Shown: positions 24,190-33,564, numbered from the stretch's first letter. The stretch is 38,039 nt of DNA from Anaerolineales bacterium (GCA_020630175.1 JAHDBW010000002.1:51364-89402); one strand, 5' to 3'. The notes: a model not told the origin generated them from the sequence alone. Made by a program: numbers and translations.

Positions 24190-27100
24190 TCAATGATTCT
24201 GCTTTGAGATCTCCGTCCAGCGTTCAGCCCGCACCATGCGCGCCTCGAACACGGCGGCACTTATTGCAGCTTGTTGCTGAACATTTTTTATTGGTAGTGC
24301 CAAAATCGATTTTGCTTGTTTGCCTCCTTTGCTCTTTTTCTGAGCCAAGCGTTGTAAATAGGCGCGCGTTTCTGCTGCTGAGACACCCAGACCTAAGTCT
24401 TGGCAGAGCGCATACAACAAATTGCGCAGGTGATAATTTTGCGAATGGTCTTGAACAGTCGCGCCAGTCAATAATGCAGCCAACGTTTGTCGGATGCAGT
24501 CAGTGTGCAGATCTGAAACCGCGCTAATTGCGGTGAGGCTTGTGCCGAGGCGTTTGAAGCTCAATTTTGGGCATTGCTCAAGCGTGCCTTTTGCAGTGTT
24601 GGTCGGTAATAAGTCTGTCAACGCCTGCACAAAATGATTGCTGTCAAACCGCCCGTCTTGAATAATTTCAATCAACAAGTCTGTGGCTAGGGCGTTAGTG
24701 TCCTTTTTCTCATGCCCTACAGCGATGGCAAGCAACAGCCAGCCGCTACGCGTAATTGGTACATCCGGCTTGAACAGCGCGTTTAGGTAAGCCTCTGCTA
24801 GGTCAGGTCCCCATCTTTCAATGAGCATCTTCACGCCAGTTAGGTGCCAACTGTGCCGATACCCAGGCCAAGCGGTGCTATACCAAGTGACTGCGTCTAA
24901 ATTGGAATTGCCCCAGTTGCTCCAACTCTGTGCTTTGAAATCAGCGGGGCGATTCAACAATACCCCCAAGTGATGCGTTTTATTTTGCGTCTCCGTGCCA
25001 TTAGCGTTGATCTTGAGTTGGTATTGACCGGCATACCACTGTTCTTTTTCTTTCTTCCAACTCAAAGTGAAGTCCGTTTTTCCATCATGTTCAGCGGTAG
25101 AGCGGCCACCATCAGCAGCATAGGGCGCTTGTATACGGGTAGCTAAGGCAAATAATGCGGCTTGCCAGCCCGATGCTGACTTTGGAACACGCATCTTTAC
25201 CCCTAACGCCACTTGCGCCAGCTGAACCCAGATCACATCACTTTTAGGTAATAAGTTGCGGGCATCTGCTTGAAAGTCTGGCGCTAGCCGCGTCAATGCA
25301 ATGGTGAACTCTTCAATATCAATTGGCGCTGCGCTGGCTAACGCCGTATTTAGCCGCTGCACAAACACGCGCGCATCGAGCCAACCATCCTCATGAGTTG
25401 GCGTTGCGAGCAATTGATACGCCTCTTGTTTCGCAGCTCTGATTGCCACATTAATGAGCCGCGTTTGCATAAATTCAGCAATCGAATGGTGCCCTTCTGG
25501 CCCTAGCAACACGCGTTTTGTAAGGCGCTGGCGCAACGTGTTGAGCAGCGAAGGGGCTTTTGTTTCAAAGTGCAGGCTGTTCTTGCTGGCCCAAACGTGA
25601 ACGTTCTTGGGCAAGGTGCCATCCAGCCAAGCGCTGACAAGATGTGCCCAATCGGCAGCGCGCGGTACTTTTGTCAGCGCCTCCCATCCGGCATCGATTG
25701 TTTTTTGTGCCGCCTGACGGAGCGGCTTTGCCAGCGTTTTTTGTGTATCAGTCAGTGGTGTGGCGCAATGCAGTGCAATCCCTGCCAAGACCTGTTCACG
25801 CAACATCGGATCACTAGCGTCTGCAAGGAGGCGCATGGCAGCTTCAATCAGTGCTTCGATAGTGTCTAATGTTGGCAGTGGTGACAGCGCGGCGAGTTTT
25901 GGCAACTGCTGTGCAGGGACTAAATCCAACGGTGGAATGGGCTGGCCGTTTGAAAGCGTTTCTAACGCGTGCGGCAAACCAGCCAATACGGCAAGTTCCG
26001 CCGGAATAGCCGCCGCGCGTTTTTGCAATGCGCTAACATCAACCGTGTCGCTACTGACCGGCTCTGATTCAAGATTGAGCCAGTCCCGAATGGACTGTTG
26101 CGCCCCACCGCTAAGCGTTGGCAGGCTCTCAATCAAAACTGTCCGCATGGCGGCATCTTGATCAACCTTCAGCTTTTGCAATTGTTCAAGCGCGACCGTT
26201 TGCACAGCAGCATCTGGATGGTAGAGCGCATCAATCAGCAGCGCGATGCCATCTTCAGCGCCAATCTTTTTGCTGACTAAGCCCTTCACTAGCCGTAACG
26301 CCTGCTGCGCCACCACTTTTGTCTCGTGCTGGGTTGCCCGATTCAGTAGGATGACATCATCCCCTGTGATTTGGCCTTGTTTTGCCAATTGGCGTGCCCA
26401 TTTCAAGCTTTGCTTAGCAACAGTCCCCACCTGATGTCCGGTCAAATTCAGCACCAGTGCCAAGCGTTCAGTCAGTTCTACCTCAGTTGGCGCAAGCCGC
26501 TGGATGAGCTTCGTGTGAAAGCGCAATGCAACAGGTTCAAAGTCTGAGACAAAGGCATCCAAGGTCGCATCTAGCACGCGGATCCGCGGTAATGCCCCTT
26601 GATCAATAAGGGCGCAGATGGCATCTATCCACGGATTGACAGCGGGAGTGTTCCAGTCAATCCGGGCATTATTGAGCGTTTGGCTACACAGTTCATCTTG
26701 AAATAAATGCCAAAATTCATTTTCCAATGCGGCTGGATGCGTGTTGAAAAAATGCGTCACATAGTTTTCAGCCGTCACCTTTTTATTGTGCCGCCAGCGG
26801 AAGCCTTCAACGTGCGTCAGTAAGAGTTGCGCCATGAGGTTGGGCGCTGGTGCGGTAACGTCCACGCGCGTTTGTAACGTTGTCAGAAACGGCCAAATAT
26901 AAAAATTTACCCATGTTGCCTCTGGAATTGTCTGCTCTGCCAATGTCTGGACTAACGTATCAGTCCAGACCGGCTGGCGGGCTTCGATGAGTTGTAGGGC
27001 ATAGTCCTTGCCATAGTCCGGATCAAGGTAGACGTGCCCCAGCCGCTTGATAAGCGTGTTTGAATTTGTGGTTGCCAATACAATCAGTTCAGCTAACCCT

Positions 27101-27321
27101 AAAATGCGACGCCAGTCGATGCGGTTCGCACGTTTTGCCCCCAGCAGCGTAAACACGTCTGTATCCCACCTTCGCAGTGATCGATTGAGGAAAGTCCACT
27201 GCGCCTTGGCTTGGGAGGCATACTGGCGGCGGTCTTGTTCTTCTAAATTGAGAAAGAAGTGCATTGTGGCATCTAATCCAGCCGCACCGAGCCACTCGTG
27301 TTTGAGTTGTGCGCTATCCAT
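24190..27321 (-). CDS. Giant HEAT-like repeat protein partnered with SWIM protein (DUF6493-like)
   Basis: A 1043-residue, apparently cytoplasmic, mostly helical protein without signal peptide or membrane helices. Residues about 280-420 contain clear HEAT-like repeats (for example GHQVGTVAKQSLKWARQLAKQG and HETKVVAQQALRLVKGLV, then a third with YHPDAAVQTVALEQLQKL). The remainder has Leu/Ala-rich helical stretches and, near 740-860, a mixed region with many Trp residues (WSNWGNSNLDAVTWYSTAWPGYRHSW). The composition and the adjacent SWIM gene resemble the actinobacterial SWIM/DUF6493 pairs, a tentative match. Its ATG is 2 nt after the SWIM gene stop, so translation is coupled and the two probably act in one complex. 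Molecular function unknown. It ends 3 nt from the convergent DUF998 gene. Confidence 0.8.
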   Translation of the reverse strand: MDSAQLKHEWLGAAGLDATMHFFLNLEEQDRRQYASQAKAQWTFLNRSLRRWDTDVFTLLGAKRANRIDWRRILGLAELIVLATTNSNTLIKRLGHVYLDPDYGKDYALQLIEARQPVWTDTLVQTLAEQTIPEATWVNFYIWPFLTTLQTRVDVTAPAPNLMAQLLLTHVEGFRWRHNKKVTAENYVTHFFNTHPAALENEFWHLFQDELCSQTLNNARIDWNTPAVNPWIDAICALIDQGALPRIRVLDATLDAFVSDFEPVALRFHTKLIQRLAPTEVELTERLALVLNLTGHQVGTVAKQSLKWARQLAKQGQITGDDVILLNRATQHETKVVAQQALRLVKGLVSKKIGAEDGIALLIDALYHPDAAVQTVALEQLQKLKVDQDAAMRTVLIESLPTLSGGAQQSIRDWLNLESEPVSSDTVDVSALQKRAAAIPAELAVLAGLPHALETLSNGQPIPPLDLVPAQQLPKLAALSPLPTLDTIEALIEAAMRLLADASDPMLREQVLAGIALHCATPLTDTQKTLAKPLRQAAQKTIDAGWEALTKVPRAADWAHLVSAWLDGTLPKNVHVWASKNSLHFETKAPSLLNTLRQRLTKRVLLGPEGHHSIAEFMQTRLINVAIRAAKQEAYQLLATPTHEDGWLDARVFVQRLNTALASAAPIDIEEFTIALTRLAPDFQADARNLLPKSDVIWVQLAQVALGVKMRVPKSASGWQAALFALATRIQAPYAADGGRSTAEHDGKTDFTLSWKKEKEQWYAGQYQLKINANGTETQNKTHHLGVLLNRPADFKAQSWSNWGNSNLDAVTWYSTAWPGYRHSWHLTGVKMLIERWGPDLAEAYLNALFKPDVPITRSGWLLLAIAVGHEKKDTNALATDLLIEIIQDGRFDSNHFVQALTDLLPTNTAKGTLEQCPKLSFKRLGTSLTAISAVSDLHTDCIRQTLAALLTGATVQDHSQNYHLRNLLYALCQDLGLGVSAAETRAYLQRLAQKKSKGGKQAKSILALPIKNVQQQAAISAAVFEARMVRAERWTEISKQNH

Positions 27322-27323
27322 GA

Positions 27324-28670
27324 TTAGCTCTTTTCCGCAATAAACAACTGCACGGCCAACACGTGCTTACACACGCCCCGCGCGCCCTGATAGCGCGCAT
27401 ACCAACGACAAGTGCAGCGCGTTTCTGTCGGCGTTTTACGCACCTGATACAAATTTTCGCCGCTTGTCACATGGAAGACATCGGCATCAGCCTGCGTACT
27501 AACCAGCGCAACCGAGTGCCCGGCATATAAGCCACGGGCGCTTTTCAAACGAGGATGTAAGTTTTCGACTTTGCCTAAGTCAAACGGCAGTTCACGATGG
27601 AAGTAGGCGCTTTCGTTGAGGTCATAGCCCACTAATCCTCGTGAGCCTAAAATTGCGAGCGCGGTTTGCACTTGTGGTGTTGATAAAACTTGCGCCCGTT
27701 CAATGGTGCTAGCATCAATAGCGTATTGCCATTTGAGAGTTTCAGCCACTTGGGTCACAATGTCATCGTCCCAGTCTGACGCTAACGCCTCAAGCGCTTG
27801 GCCCTCGCCAGAAAAGCCGCGTTTGGGGGTTGCACTTAGCACTAAGAACAAGCTGGCTTCTGGAAAGCGCAACTGCCAGCCGGTAGCCCCTTCAGGCTCG
27901 GTATACAGCACCAACTCTTCTAATTGATTGACCACATCCCGGAACAGGCCAAGACGCTCTAAGCCGCCAACTTGCACGGCGTCTGGCGTTTGGCGTTGAG
28001 AAATGCGCCAGTGTTTTCCGGTTTGTACAATCCAGCTTGGTGTTGTTTGTTTACTACGGGGCAGGCTCAGAATAAAGCGACGGGCTTCAATTGTTGGCAA
28101 CCGAAATGCGGGCGTCATTCGGGCTTGAATGGCTTGCACTTCAACAAAGCCCCGCAGCCAACGCACAGGCAACGGCACTTTGCGCTCAACAGTTTTCTGG
28201 CCGCCTGCGGTAATGGCAACTTCATCTTTACCAACGGCTAGCTCTACGGCTTGGCGTGGCCGAATGCGGGCTAACGCTGCACGCATTGGCTGATGAAAAT
28301 CGACGTTGGTTGTACCTGCGCTGAGGAATTCGCCGTCTAAGGCGTGTGGATAGAAATCGGCCCGCGCATAAACGCTATTGCAAGCCGAAAACGACTCAAA
28401 ACGCATTGCGTCAGCGTGCCCAGTGACGACTGGGTCTAGCATCAACAAACGGCGTTTTAAACCGGGGTCATAAAAACGGGCGCGCGCAACGCGGCCACAC
28501 ACAAGCAAAAGCTGTGCCGCACGCTGGGGGTGCGTTAATTGACCTTGAAAAAAGTAAGGATGGGTTGTGCCAGCGCTCGTGGCAAACGCCAGTTCGCCGC
28601 CGGTAGGCGAGTCGCGCCACTGCGACTCAAATAAGTAGTTGTACGTGTGCTCTATGGTTGCAGAAGTCAT
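27324..28670 (-). CDS. SWIM zinc finger protein
   Basis: A 448-residue protein ending in a SWIM zinc finger, C419-x-C421-x12-C434-x-H436 (CTCRWYARYQGARGVCKH). SWIM fingers bind DNA or proteins. The N-terminal 400 residues have no domain I can name, but the overall plan resembles E. coli YehQ and the SWIM proteins found with MoxR-ATPase and VWA genes. Those partners are absent here; instead the giant HEAT-like protein follows 2 nt downstream. GAGGAAA lies 3 nt before the ATG at 28670, and an extended -10 (TGCTATAAT) is about 70 nt upstream. Confidence 0.9.
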   Translation of the reverse strand: MTSATIEHTYNYLFESQWRDSPTGGELAFATSAGTTHPYFFQGQLTHPQRAAQLLLVCGRVARARFYDPGLKRRLLMLDPVVTGHADAMRFESFSACNSVYARADFYPHALDGEFLSAGTTNVDFHQPMRAALARIRPRQAVELAVGKDEVAITAGGQKTVERKVPLPVRWLRGFVEVQAIQARMTPAFRLPTIEARRFILSLPRSKQTTPSWIVQTGKHWRISQRQTPDAVQVGGLERLGLFRDVVNQLEELVLYTEPEGATGWQLRFPEASLFLVLSATPKRGFSGEGQALEALASDWDDDIVTQVAETLKWQYAIDASTIERAQVLSTPQVQTALAILGSRGLVGYDLNESAYFHRELPFDLGKVENLHPRLKSARGLYAGHSVALVSTQADADVFHVTSGENLYQVRKTPTETRCTCRWYARYQGARGVCKHVLAVQLFIAEKS

Positions 28671-28738
28671 AAGTTTCCTCAGATAAGGTGTTGGGTTTAA
28701 GTAAGACCATACAGAACGGGCTATGAGATTGTGCCCAT

Positions 28739-28747
28739 ATTATAGCA
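28739..28747 (-). promoter_or_regulatory. Extended -10 promoter of the SWIM/HEAT operon
   Basis: TGCTATAAT on the minus strand, a TGn-extended -10, with no good -35. Transcription would start near 28732, giving a leader of about 60 nt. Confidence 0.5.
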
Positions 28748-28849
28748 CGGATGAGCTGTTTTGTTGCGAGGAAGTTTTCTAAAAATGCTATTTATTTTGA
28801 CATTATTTTTGAATTTGGAACGTGATGAAATGTAACGAGATTAACTAAA

Positions 28850-28884
28850 AAAAGCGATTGTCACTGATGCTGACAATCGCTTTT
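28850..28884. terminator. Terminator after the flavoprotein gene
   Basis: Perfect 14-bp stem AAAAGCGATTGTCA / TGACAATCGCTTTT with a 7-nt loop; T runs on both strands, stronger on minus. Confidence 0.92.
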
Positions 28885-28919
28885 CTATTGAATTTATGGT
28901 GTTGATGACAGTCTGACGC

Positions 28920-30659
28920 TTACTCTAAGAGTCGTCCGGCAACGCTGAGCTCTTCCTCATCAATCAGGTGCATAAGTTCAGGCGCAGTTTCCTTCACGTC
29001 ATGGCTGCTAATCATCTGGTTGCCAGCAGCGTCTAGCACAATTCGGAAATTGACAACCAGTTCAGGGTCTGTGTCCGGGAAGTCTGTACGCTGATGGGCG
29101 CCGCGACTTTCCGTCCGCGCTAGGGCTGAGCGGATCGTGGCTTCTGCCGAGGCAATTGCTGCTTTCAGATCTAACGCCAGCGCCAAGTCATGGAAGCCTT
29201 CACTAGACGGGCTAACATCCAAATCCGCCGCCCGACTTTTGATGGCTTGTAATTCTTCTAAGCCTTGCATCAAGCGTTCACCAGAGCGAATCACACCGCA
29301 ATATTGCCACATCACATCCCGCACTGCGCGTTGTAGCGGGCGCGCCATTTCATCCCCAGATTTGATCAACGCATCTAGTTCGGCGTGGGCAGCGCGGATC
29401 TTTGCTGGCGAGCGTAGCTGATATGGGATTTCAGCGGAGAAGTCTGCCGCGGCTTCACCCGCATAGCGCCCAAACACCACAATTTCTGCTAACGAGTTGC
29501 CGCCAAGACGGTTTGCGCCATGCAAGCCGCTGGTCACTTCACCGGCCGCATACAGCCCGGCAACTGTCGTGGCACACGTTTGCGGATCGACCACCACACC
29601 ACCCATTGAATAGTGTGCAGTAGGAGCCACTTCCATCGGCGTTTTGCTGATGTCTAACATTTGGTGTTCCAAGAATTGGCGATGCATGCGCGGCAGCTTT
29701 TCAATGATGTAGTCTTTCTCACGGTGGCTAATGTCTAAGAACACGCCGCCGTTCGGGCCACCACGCCCTTCGACAATTTCAGTATAGTTTGCCAACGCCA
29801 CTCGGTCCCGCGTCGAAAGTTCCATGCGCTCCGCGTCATAGTTCGCCATATAGCGCTCACCGTCGGCATTGAGCAAGTGACCGCCTTCGCCCCGCACCGC
29901 TTCGGTGACGAGCGTCCCAGCAATACTCTCCGGCGCAACCATGCCAGTTGGGTGGAACTGCACCAGCTCCATATCTGCAATGGCAACGCCAGCGTCTAGC
30001 GCCAAGCTCATGCCATCGCCAGTGTTCTCGTCGCGCCGTGAAGAACTGCGCCGCCAGAGACGGGTGTGACCGCCTGCCGCCAAAATCACTGCATCGGCTA
30101 AGTAAACCGTGCGCTCACCGGTATGAATATCAAACGCGAGCGCGCCAAAACAGCGGCCCTCATCAACCAACAAGCGTGTGACATAGTTGTGCTCGACAAT
30201 TGGCAGTTGCAGCGCTTCGACCTTATCTGCCAATGCGTAGACAATCTCACGCCCGGTAAAGTCGCCCGCGTAGCACGTCCGGCGATAGGTGTGCGCCCCG
30301 AAGTAACGTTGATCTACCGCGCCAGTTTCTGTGCGTGCGAAGTCCACGCCGTATTCAATTAATTCTTCAATGGCACGCGGCGCATCTTTGACCATCAGCT
30401 CAACCATTTCCGGATCATTGAGCATGTAGCCATCTTTGACGGTGTCTACAAAATGTTGTTGCCAAGTGTCTTCCGCATCAACGGTGGCTAACGAGGCATT
30501 GATGCCGCCAGCTGCCAACACGGTGTGGGGGTCGCGCATCAGCCGTTTGCCAATCATGATTACGTCAGCCCCAGCTTCGTGGGCGGCAATTGCGGCACGC
30601 ATGCCCGCACCACCCGTGCCAATGACTAAGACGTTTGAGACTTGTGTTCGTGTTTTCAT
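28920..30659 (-). CDS. Fumarate reductase / succinate dehydrogenase-type flavoprotein subunit
   Basis: A 579-residue FAD-dependent oxidoreductase. The Rossmann motif VLVIGTGGAGMRAA is near the N-terminus. The covalent FAD-linking histidine is present in DPHTVLAAGG (about residue 45). Catalytic and substrate motifs of the SdhA/FrdA family follow: QFHPTG, VRGEGGHLLN, PTAHYSMGGV and GANRLGGNSLAE. The HTYRRTCYAGDFTG segment is the FAD capping region. No iron-sulfur (SdhB) or membrane (SdhC/D) subunit is adjacent, which is unusual for a respiratory complex; L-aspartate oxidase is less likely because the flavinylation His is present. The ATG at 30659 is used; a TTG one codon earlier is the alternative. 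It is divergent from a LysR regulator that probably controls it. Confidence 0.92.
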   Translation of the reverse strand: MKTRTQVSNVLVIGTGGAGMRAAIAAHEAGADVIMIGKRLMRDPHTVLAAGGINASLATVDAEDTWQQHFVDTVKDGYMLNDPEMVELMVKDAPRAIEELIEYGVDFARTETGAVDQRYFGAHTYRRTCYAGDFTGREIVYALADKVEALQLPIVEHNYVTRLLVDEGRCFGALAFDIHTGERTVYLADAVILAAGGHTRLWRRSSSRRDENTGDGMSLALDAGVAIADMELVQFHPTGMVAPESIAGTLVTEAVRGEGGHLLNADGERYMANYDAERMELSTRDRVALANYTEIVEGRGGPNGGVFLDISHREKDYIIEKLPRMHRQFLEHQMLDISKTPMEVAPTAHYSMGGVVVDPQTCATTVAGLYAAGEVTSGLHGANRLGGNSLAEIVVFGRYAGEAAADFSAEIPYQLRSPAKIRAAHAELDALIKSGDEMARPLQRAVRDVMWQYCGVIRSGERLMQGLEELQAIKSRAADLDVSPSSEGFHDLALALDLKAAIASAEATIRSALARTESRGAHQRTDFPDTDPELVVNFRIVLDAAGNQMISSHDVKETAPELMHLIDEEELSVAGRLLE

Positions 30660-30751
30660 CAATTTGAATACCTCGTTTTCAATGGGATGTGATGATTCAA
30701 TATTAGAAGCACTAGCCTGCGGAGTGTTAGCCCCAATTCATTCCAGCTTGT

Positions 30752-30768
30752 TATAAGTTAGACTTATA
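30752..30768. promoter_or_regulatory. LysR operator candidate
   Basis: TATAAGT-TAG-ACTTATA is a perfect 7-3-7 inverted repeat that contains a T-N11-A LysR box. It ends 3 nt before the LysR start codon, in the 112-base divergent interval with the flavoprotein gene, so autoregulation and control of the neighbour are likely. Confidence 0.65.
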
Positions 30769-30771
30769 TCT

Positions 30772-31680
30772 ATGGAACTCTCGGGCGTAACGTTACAAAA
30801 ATTACGAATTTTTCAAGTGGTATTTGAAAAAGGCAGCTTCAACAAATCAGCGGCCATGCTGCATATGTCGCAAGCTGCCGTTAGCCAACATATTCGCAGT
30901 CTTGAAGCCGCGCTAAACGTGCAACTGTTATTACGTTCAGCGAAAGGTGTGCGGCCAACTGAGGCGGGTGAGCTGTTATATAAACGCGCCAATGAAATTC
31001 TGCAGCTTGTGCAGCAAACGGGGCTGGAGCTTAGTAGCCTCAACACGGATAACCCCAAGCAATTGATGATTGGCGCTACGCCGGGTGCGGGCGCGTATAT
31101 TCTGCCGGTGTGGCTCGCAAAGTATCAGCAGCGATATCCGCAAATCAAAATGCGTTCAACAACGCAAATGACACGGGAAACAACGCAAGCGGTCTTAGCT
31201 GGCAAAGTTGATTTTGGCGTAACGCTAGGCGCGATTGATGATCTGGGTGATCAGCAGTTAGCGCAGCATGTGCTGTGGGAAGTGGAGTATGTTGCCATCG
31301 TGCCGCCTAATCATCCTTGGCAAGCGCGGGCTTCAGTGACAGCGGATGATATTCGCCAAGCACCATTTATTGCGCGGCAGCAAGGCAGCCGCTCGCGACG
31401 CTGGTTAGCGGGTCTGTTTGGCAACCTCAATATTTGCGCCGAATTAGATAGCCCCTTCGCAACAAAACAGGCTGTTCTGAATGCGGTTGGCGTGTCCATT
31501 TTGCCAAGCTACATTGTGCAACGTGAGTTGGAACGCGGGGAGCTAATTGCCGTTACTGTAGAACGCGTGAAGTTGACACGTCCGCTGCTGTTACTGTGGC
31601 GACGTGACCGTGCCTTCAGCGCTGCGCAAACCGCCTTTTGGCAAATGGTGGTTGAAGATCACCGTGATTTAGATCTCTAA
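30772..31680 (+). CDS. LysR family transcriptional regulator
   Basis: A 302-residue LysR-type regulator. The winged helix-turn-helix spans about residues 5-64 (LQKLRIFQVVFEKGSFNKSAAMLHMSQAAVSQHIRSLE, recognised by the SQAAVSQHI helix), followed by a linker helix and a periplasmic-binding-protein-like effector domain (about 92-295) with IGATPGAGAYILPVWLAKYQQRYPQI. It resembles CysL/CbbR-like regulators in its first effector-domain strand, without allowing a specific ligand call. It is divergent from the FrdA-like flavoprotein; a perfect inverted repeat lies just before its ATG. TAGACT, 7 nt before the ATG, could make it leaderless. Confidence 0.93.
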   Translation: MELSGVTLQKLRIFQVVFEKGSFNKSAAMLHMSQAAVSQHIRSLEAALNVQLLLRSAKGVRPTEAGELLYKRANEILQLVQQTGLELSSLNTDNPKQLMIGATPGAGAYILPVWLAKYQQRYPQIKMRSTTQMTRETTQAVLAGKVDFGVTLGAIDDLGDQQLAQHVLWEVEYVAIVPPNHPWQARASVTADDIRQAPFIARQQGSRSRRWLAGLFGNLNICAELDSPFATKQAVLNAVGVSILPSYIVQRELERGELIAVTVERVKLTRPLLLLWRRDRAFSAAQTAFWQMVVEDHRDLDL

Positions 31681-31695
31681 CGCCCCACTTTAAAC

Positions 31696-31736
31696 AAAAA
31701 AGCGGCTGTCATAACCTCTGACAGCCGCTTTTCTTT
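31696..31736. terminator. Bidirectional terminator between lysR and SDR genes
   Basis: Stem AAAAGCGGCTGTCA / TGACAGCCGCTTTT with a 7-nt loop and T/A runs on both sides, in the convergent gap. Confidence 0.92.
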
Positions 31737-31749
31737 TCGTCTGACTTTT

Positions 31750-32532
31750 CTAAATCAACCCCGGATACGCCCCGCCATCCAACTGTAGATTTTGGCCGCA
31801 GATATAGCTGGCCTGCACGCTGCACAAGAACGCACACGCCGCGCCCAGCTCTTCAGGCTTGCCCAAGCGCCCGGCCGGAATTGTTGCCGTGATTTTGGCG
31901 AGTGCTTCTTCGTAAGTACTGCCGTCTTGTTCGGCTTTCATCTTCGACAGAAATTCAGTGCGGGGCGTGTTGATGCGCTCTGGCAAAATGTTGTTGATGG
32001 TGACATTGTCGGCCACGGTTTCTTTTGAAATCGCTTTAGAGAGTGCAGTCAGGCCGGAACGGGCGGCAGTCGAAAGCCCTTGATGCGGACGCGGCGCTTT
32101 GACCATAGCCGAGGTGATATTCACAATGCGACCAAACTTCCGTTCGCGCATGCCCGGCAATAGATGCTGGATCATAAAGATCGGTGCGAGCATATTGCCT
32201 TCGATTGCGCCCAGCCAGCGGTCATAGTCCCAGTCTTGGAACGCGCCGGGCTTAGGACCGGCGTTGTTGTTGACCAAAATATCAGCATCAGGACAAGCGG
32301 CGGCAATTGTTGCGCGACCGGCTTCTGTGGTCAGGTCACCCACCACATAGCGAATGTTAGGGTTGCCGGTCGCGTCAATAATGCTTTGCTTAGCGGCAAT
32401 TAGTTTGTCTTCATTGCGTCCGTTGATGGTGACGTGTACGCCTTCAGCGGCCAGCGCCGTGGCGCAGGCTAAGCCTAGCCCCTGTGATGATGCGCAAACC
32501 AGCGCTTTTTTGCCGTTGATGCCTAAATCCAT
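31750..32532 (-). CDS. Atypical short-chain dehydrogenase/reductase
   Basis: A 260-residue Rossmann protein of the SDR superfamily. The cofactor loop is CASSQGLGLA (13-22), NGRN at 37-40 suggests NADP preference, the NNNAG motif is at 88-92, the structural Asn is N113, and the catalytic-type Ser is S141 (NITSAMV). The usual Tyr-x3-Lys is absent: the aligned stretch reads GLSTAARSGL (152-161). A known SDR subgroup has GLSNGARSGL here, so this is a family trait rather than local damage. The protein may use another acid/base or act without classical ketoreductase chemistry. The ATG at 32532 follows TAGGAAA. Confidence 0.9.
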   Translation of the reverse strand: MDLGINGKKALVCASSQGLGLACATALAAEGVHVTINGRNEDKLIAAKQSIIDATGNPNIRYVVGDLTTEAGRATIAAACPDADILVNNNAGPKPGAFQDWDYDRWLGAIEGNMLAPIFMIQHLLPGMRERKFGRIVNITSAMVKAPRPHQGLSTAARSGLTALSKAISKETVADNVTINNILPERINTPRTEFLSKMKAEQDGSTYEEALAKITATIPAGRLGKPEELGAACAFLCSVQASYICGQNLQLDGGAYPGLI

Positions 32533-32646
32533 GATGTTTCCTAGCGAGTGTGGGATTGATAAGCCCAGTGTATAGCGTATATTTTAACTGATGTAGGGTG
32601 GCGTATATGCGCCTGTTTACAGTAATAATGCGTTCTCCATACTAAA

Positions 32647-33522
32647 CTAGCGGGCAAACACAATCAGGCTACTGCCAATAATCAGCAAGATCACGCTGAC
32701 AATGCGCGGGAAGGGAATCTCTTCGTTGAGGAACTTCCAGCCTAAAAACATCCCCACCACTAAGCTTAGCTGCCGCAAGCCGCCCACATAGGTGGCTTTA
32801 CTCATCTCCAGTGCGAATAACACAATTACGTAGGTAAACATATTCAGGAAGCCCACCATCACAATCGAAAGCTTACGTGCTTGCCATTCCATGCGGATAT
32901 CTGCCCTAGGCGCTTTGGTCAGCAGCCATGCGCCATAGACCAAGGCGATTAGGCTGGTGTAGCTGTAGAAATAGAGAAAGGGGTGAATATCGGTAACGGC
33001 GACCTTATCCCACAGCGTGTAACCAGCTACGGTCAGTGCGGTGAGCAGTGCATAGAGAATGCCGGGGCGCATTAGGTTTCTAAAGAAGCTGAGAAAGGCC
33101 GCTTTACTAAACGACTCTAGTTGAAAGCCTAAGACGGCCACCGTAATCAGCCCGATGGAGATAATGCCGATTGTATCGATGCGTTCACCAATAAAGGCAT
33201 AGGCGAGAAAGGGCAAGAACAAGGTGCTGGCCCGCGCAATTGGGTAAGCAACGGAAAGCTCAATGTGCTTGTAAGCCTGCATCAAGAAGAAGTAGTTCAG
33301 CCCGCTAATAACTGCCGCAACAATCGCAAATAGCGGCCAGCGCGGCGTGCCATAGCCCACGCGCTGCAACAGCACCAAGTATGGAATAAAGAACATCACG
33401 GCGCTGCTGACAAGGCTTAGCCCAATAAAGACATCTTTATTCTGACCTTGCTTAGCGAGGAAGTTCCAAATGCCATGCGTAAACACAGACACAATCACTA
33501 AAAGATAAGGGACAAGTTGCAT
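32647..33522 (-). CDS. EamA/DMT family transporter
   Basis: A 291-residue membrane protein with ten predicted helices in two EamA repeats (about 1-140 and 150-290), as in drug/metabolite exporters. The final helices include GMFLGWKFLNEEIPFPRIVSVILLIIGSSLIVF, the second EamA repeat signature. Substrate unknown. The ATG at 33522 is preferred: CATACT (33534-33529) lies exactly 6 nt upstream, suggesting a leaderless message, and a longer start at 33579 would run back into the terminator of the upstream gene. Confidence 0.9.
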   Translation of the reverse strand: MQLVPYLLVIVSVFTHGIWNFLAKQGQNKDVFIGLSLVSSAVMFFIPYLVLLQRVGYGTPRWPLFAIVAAVISGLNYFFLMQAYKHIELSVAYPIARASTLFLPFLAYAFIGERIDTIGIISIGLITVAVLGFQLESFSKAAFLSFFRNLMRPGILYALLTALTVAGYTLWDKVAVTDIHPFLYFYSYTSLIALVYGAWLLTKAPRADIRMEWQARKLSIVMVGFLNMFTYVIVLFALEMSKATYVGGLRQLSLVVGMFLGWKFLNEEIPFPRIVSVILLIIGSSLIVFAR

Positions 33523-33564
33523 ACGCGAAGTATGGCACAGATCCGCTTGAATGCCGATCCTTAA

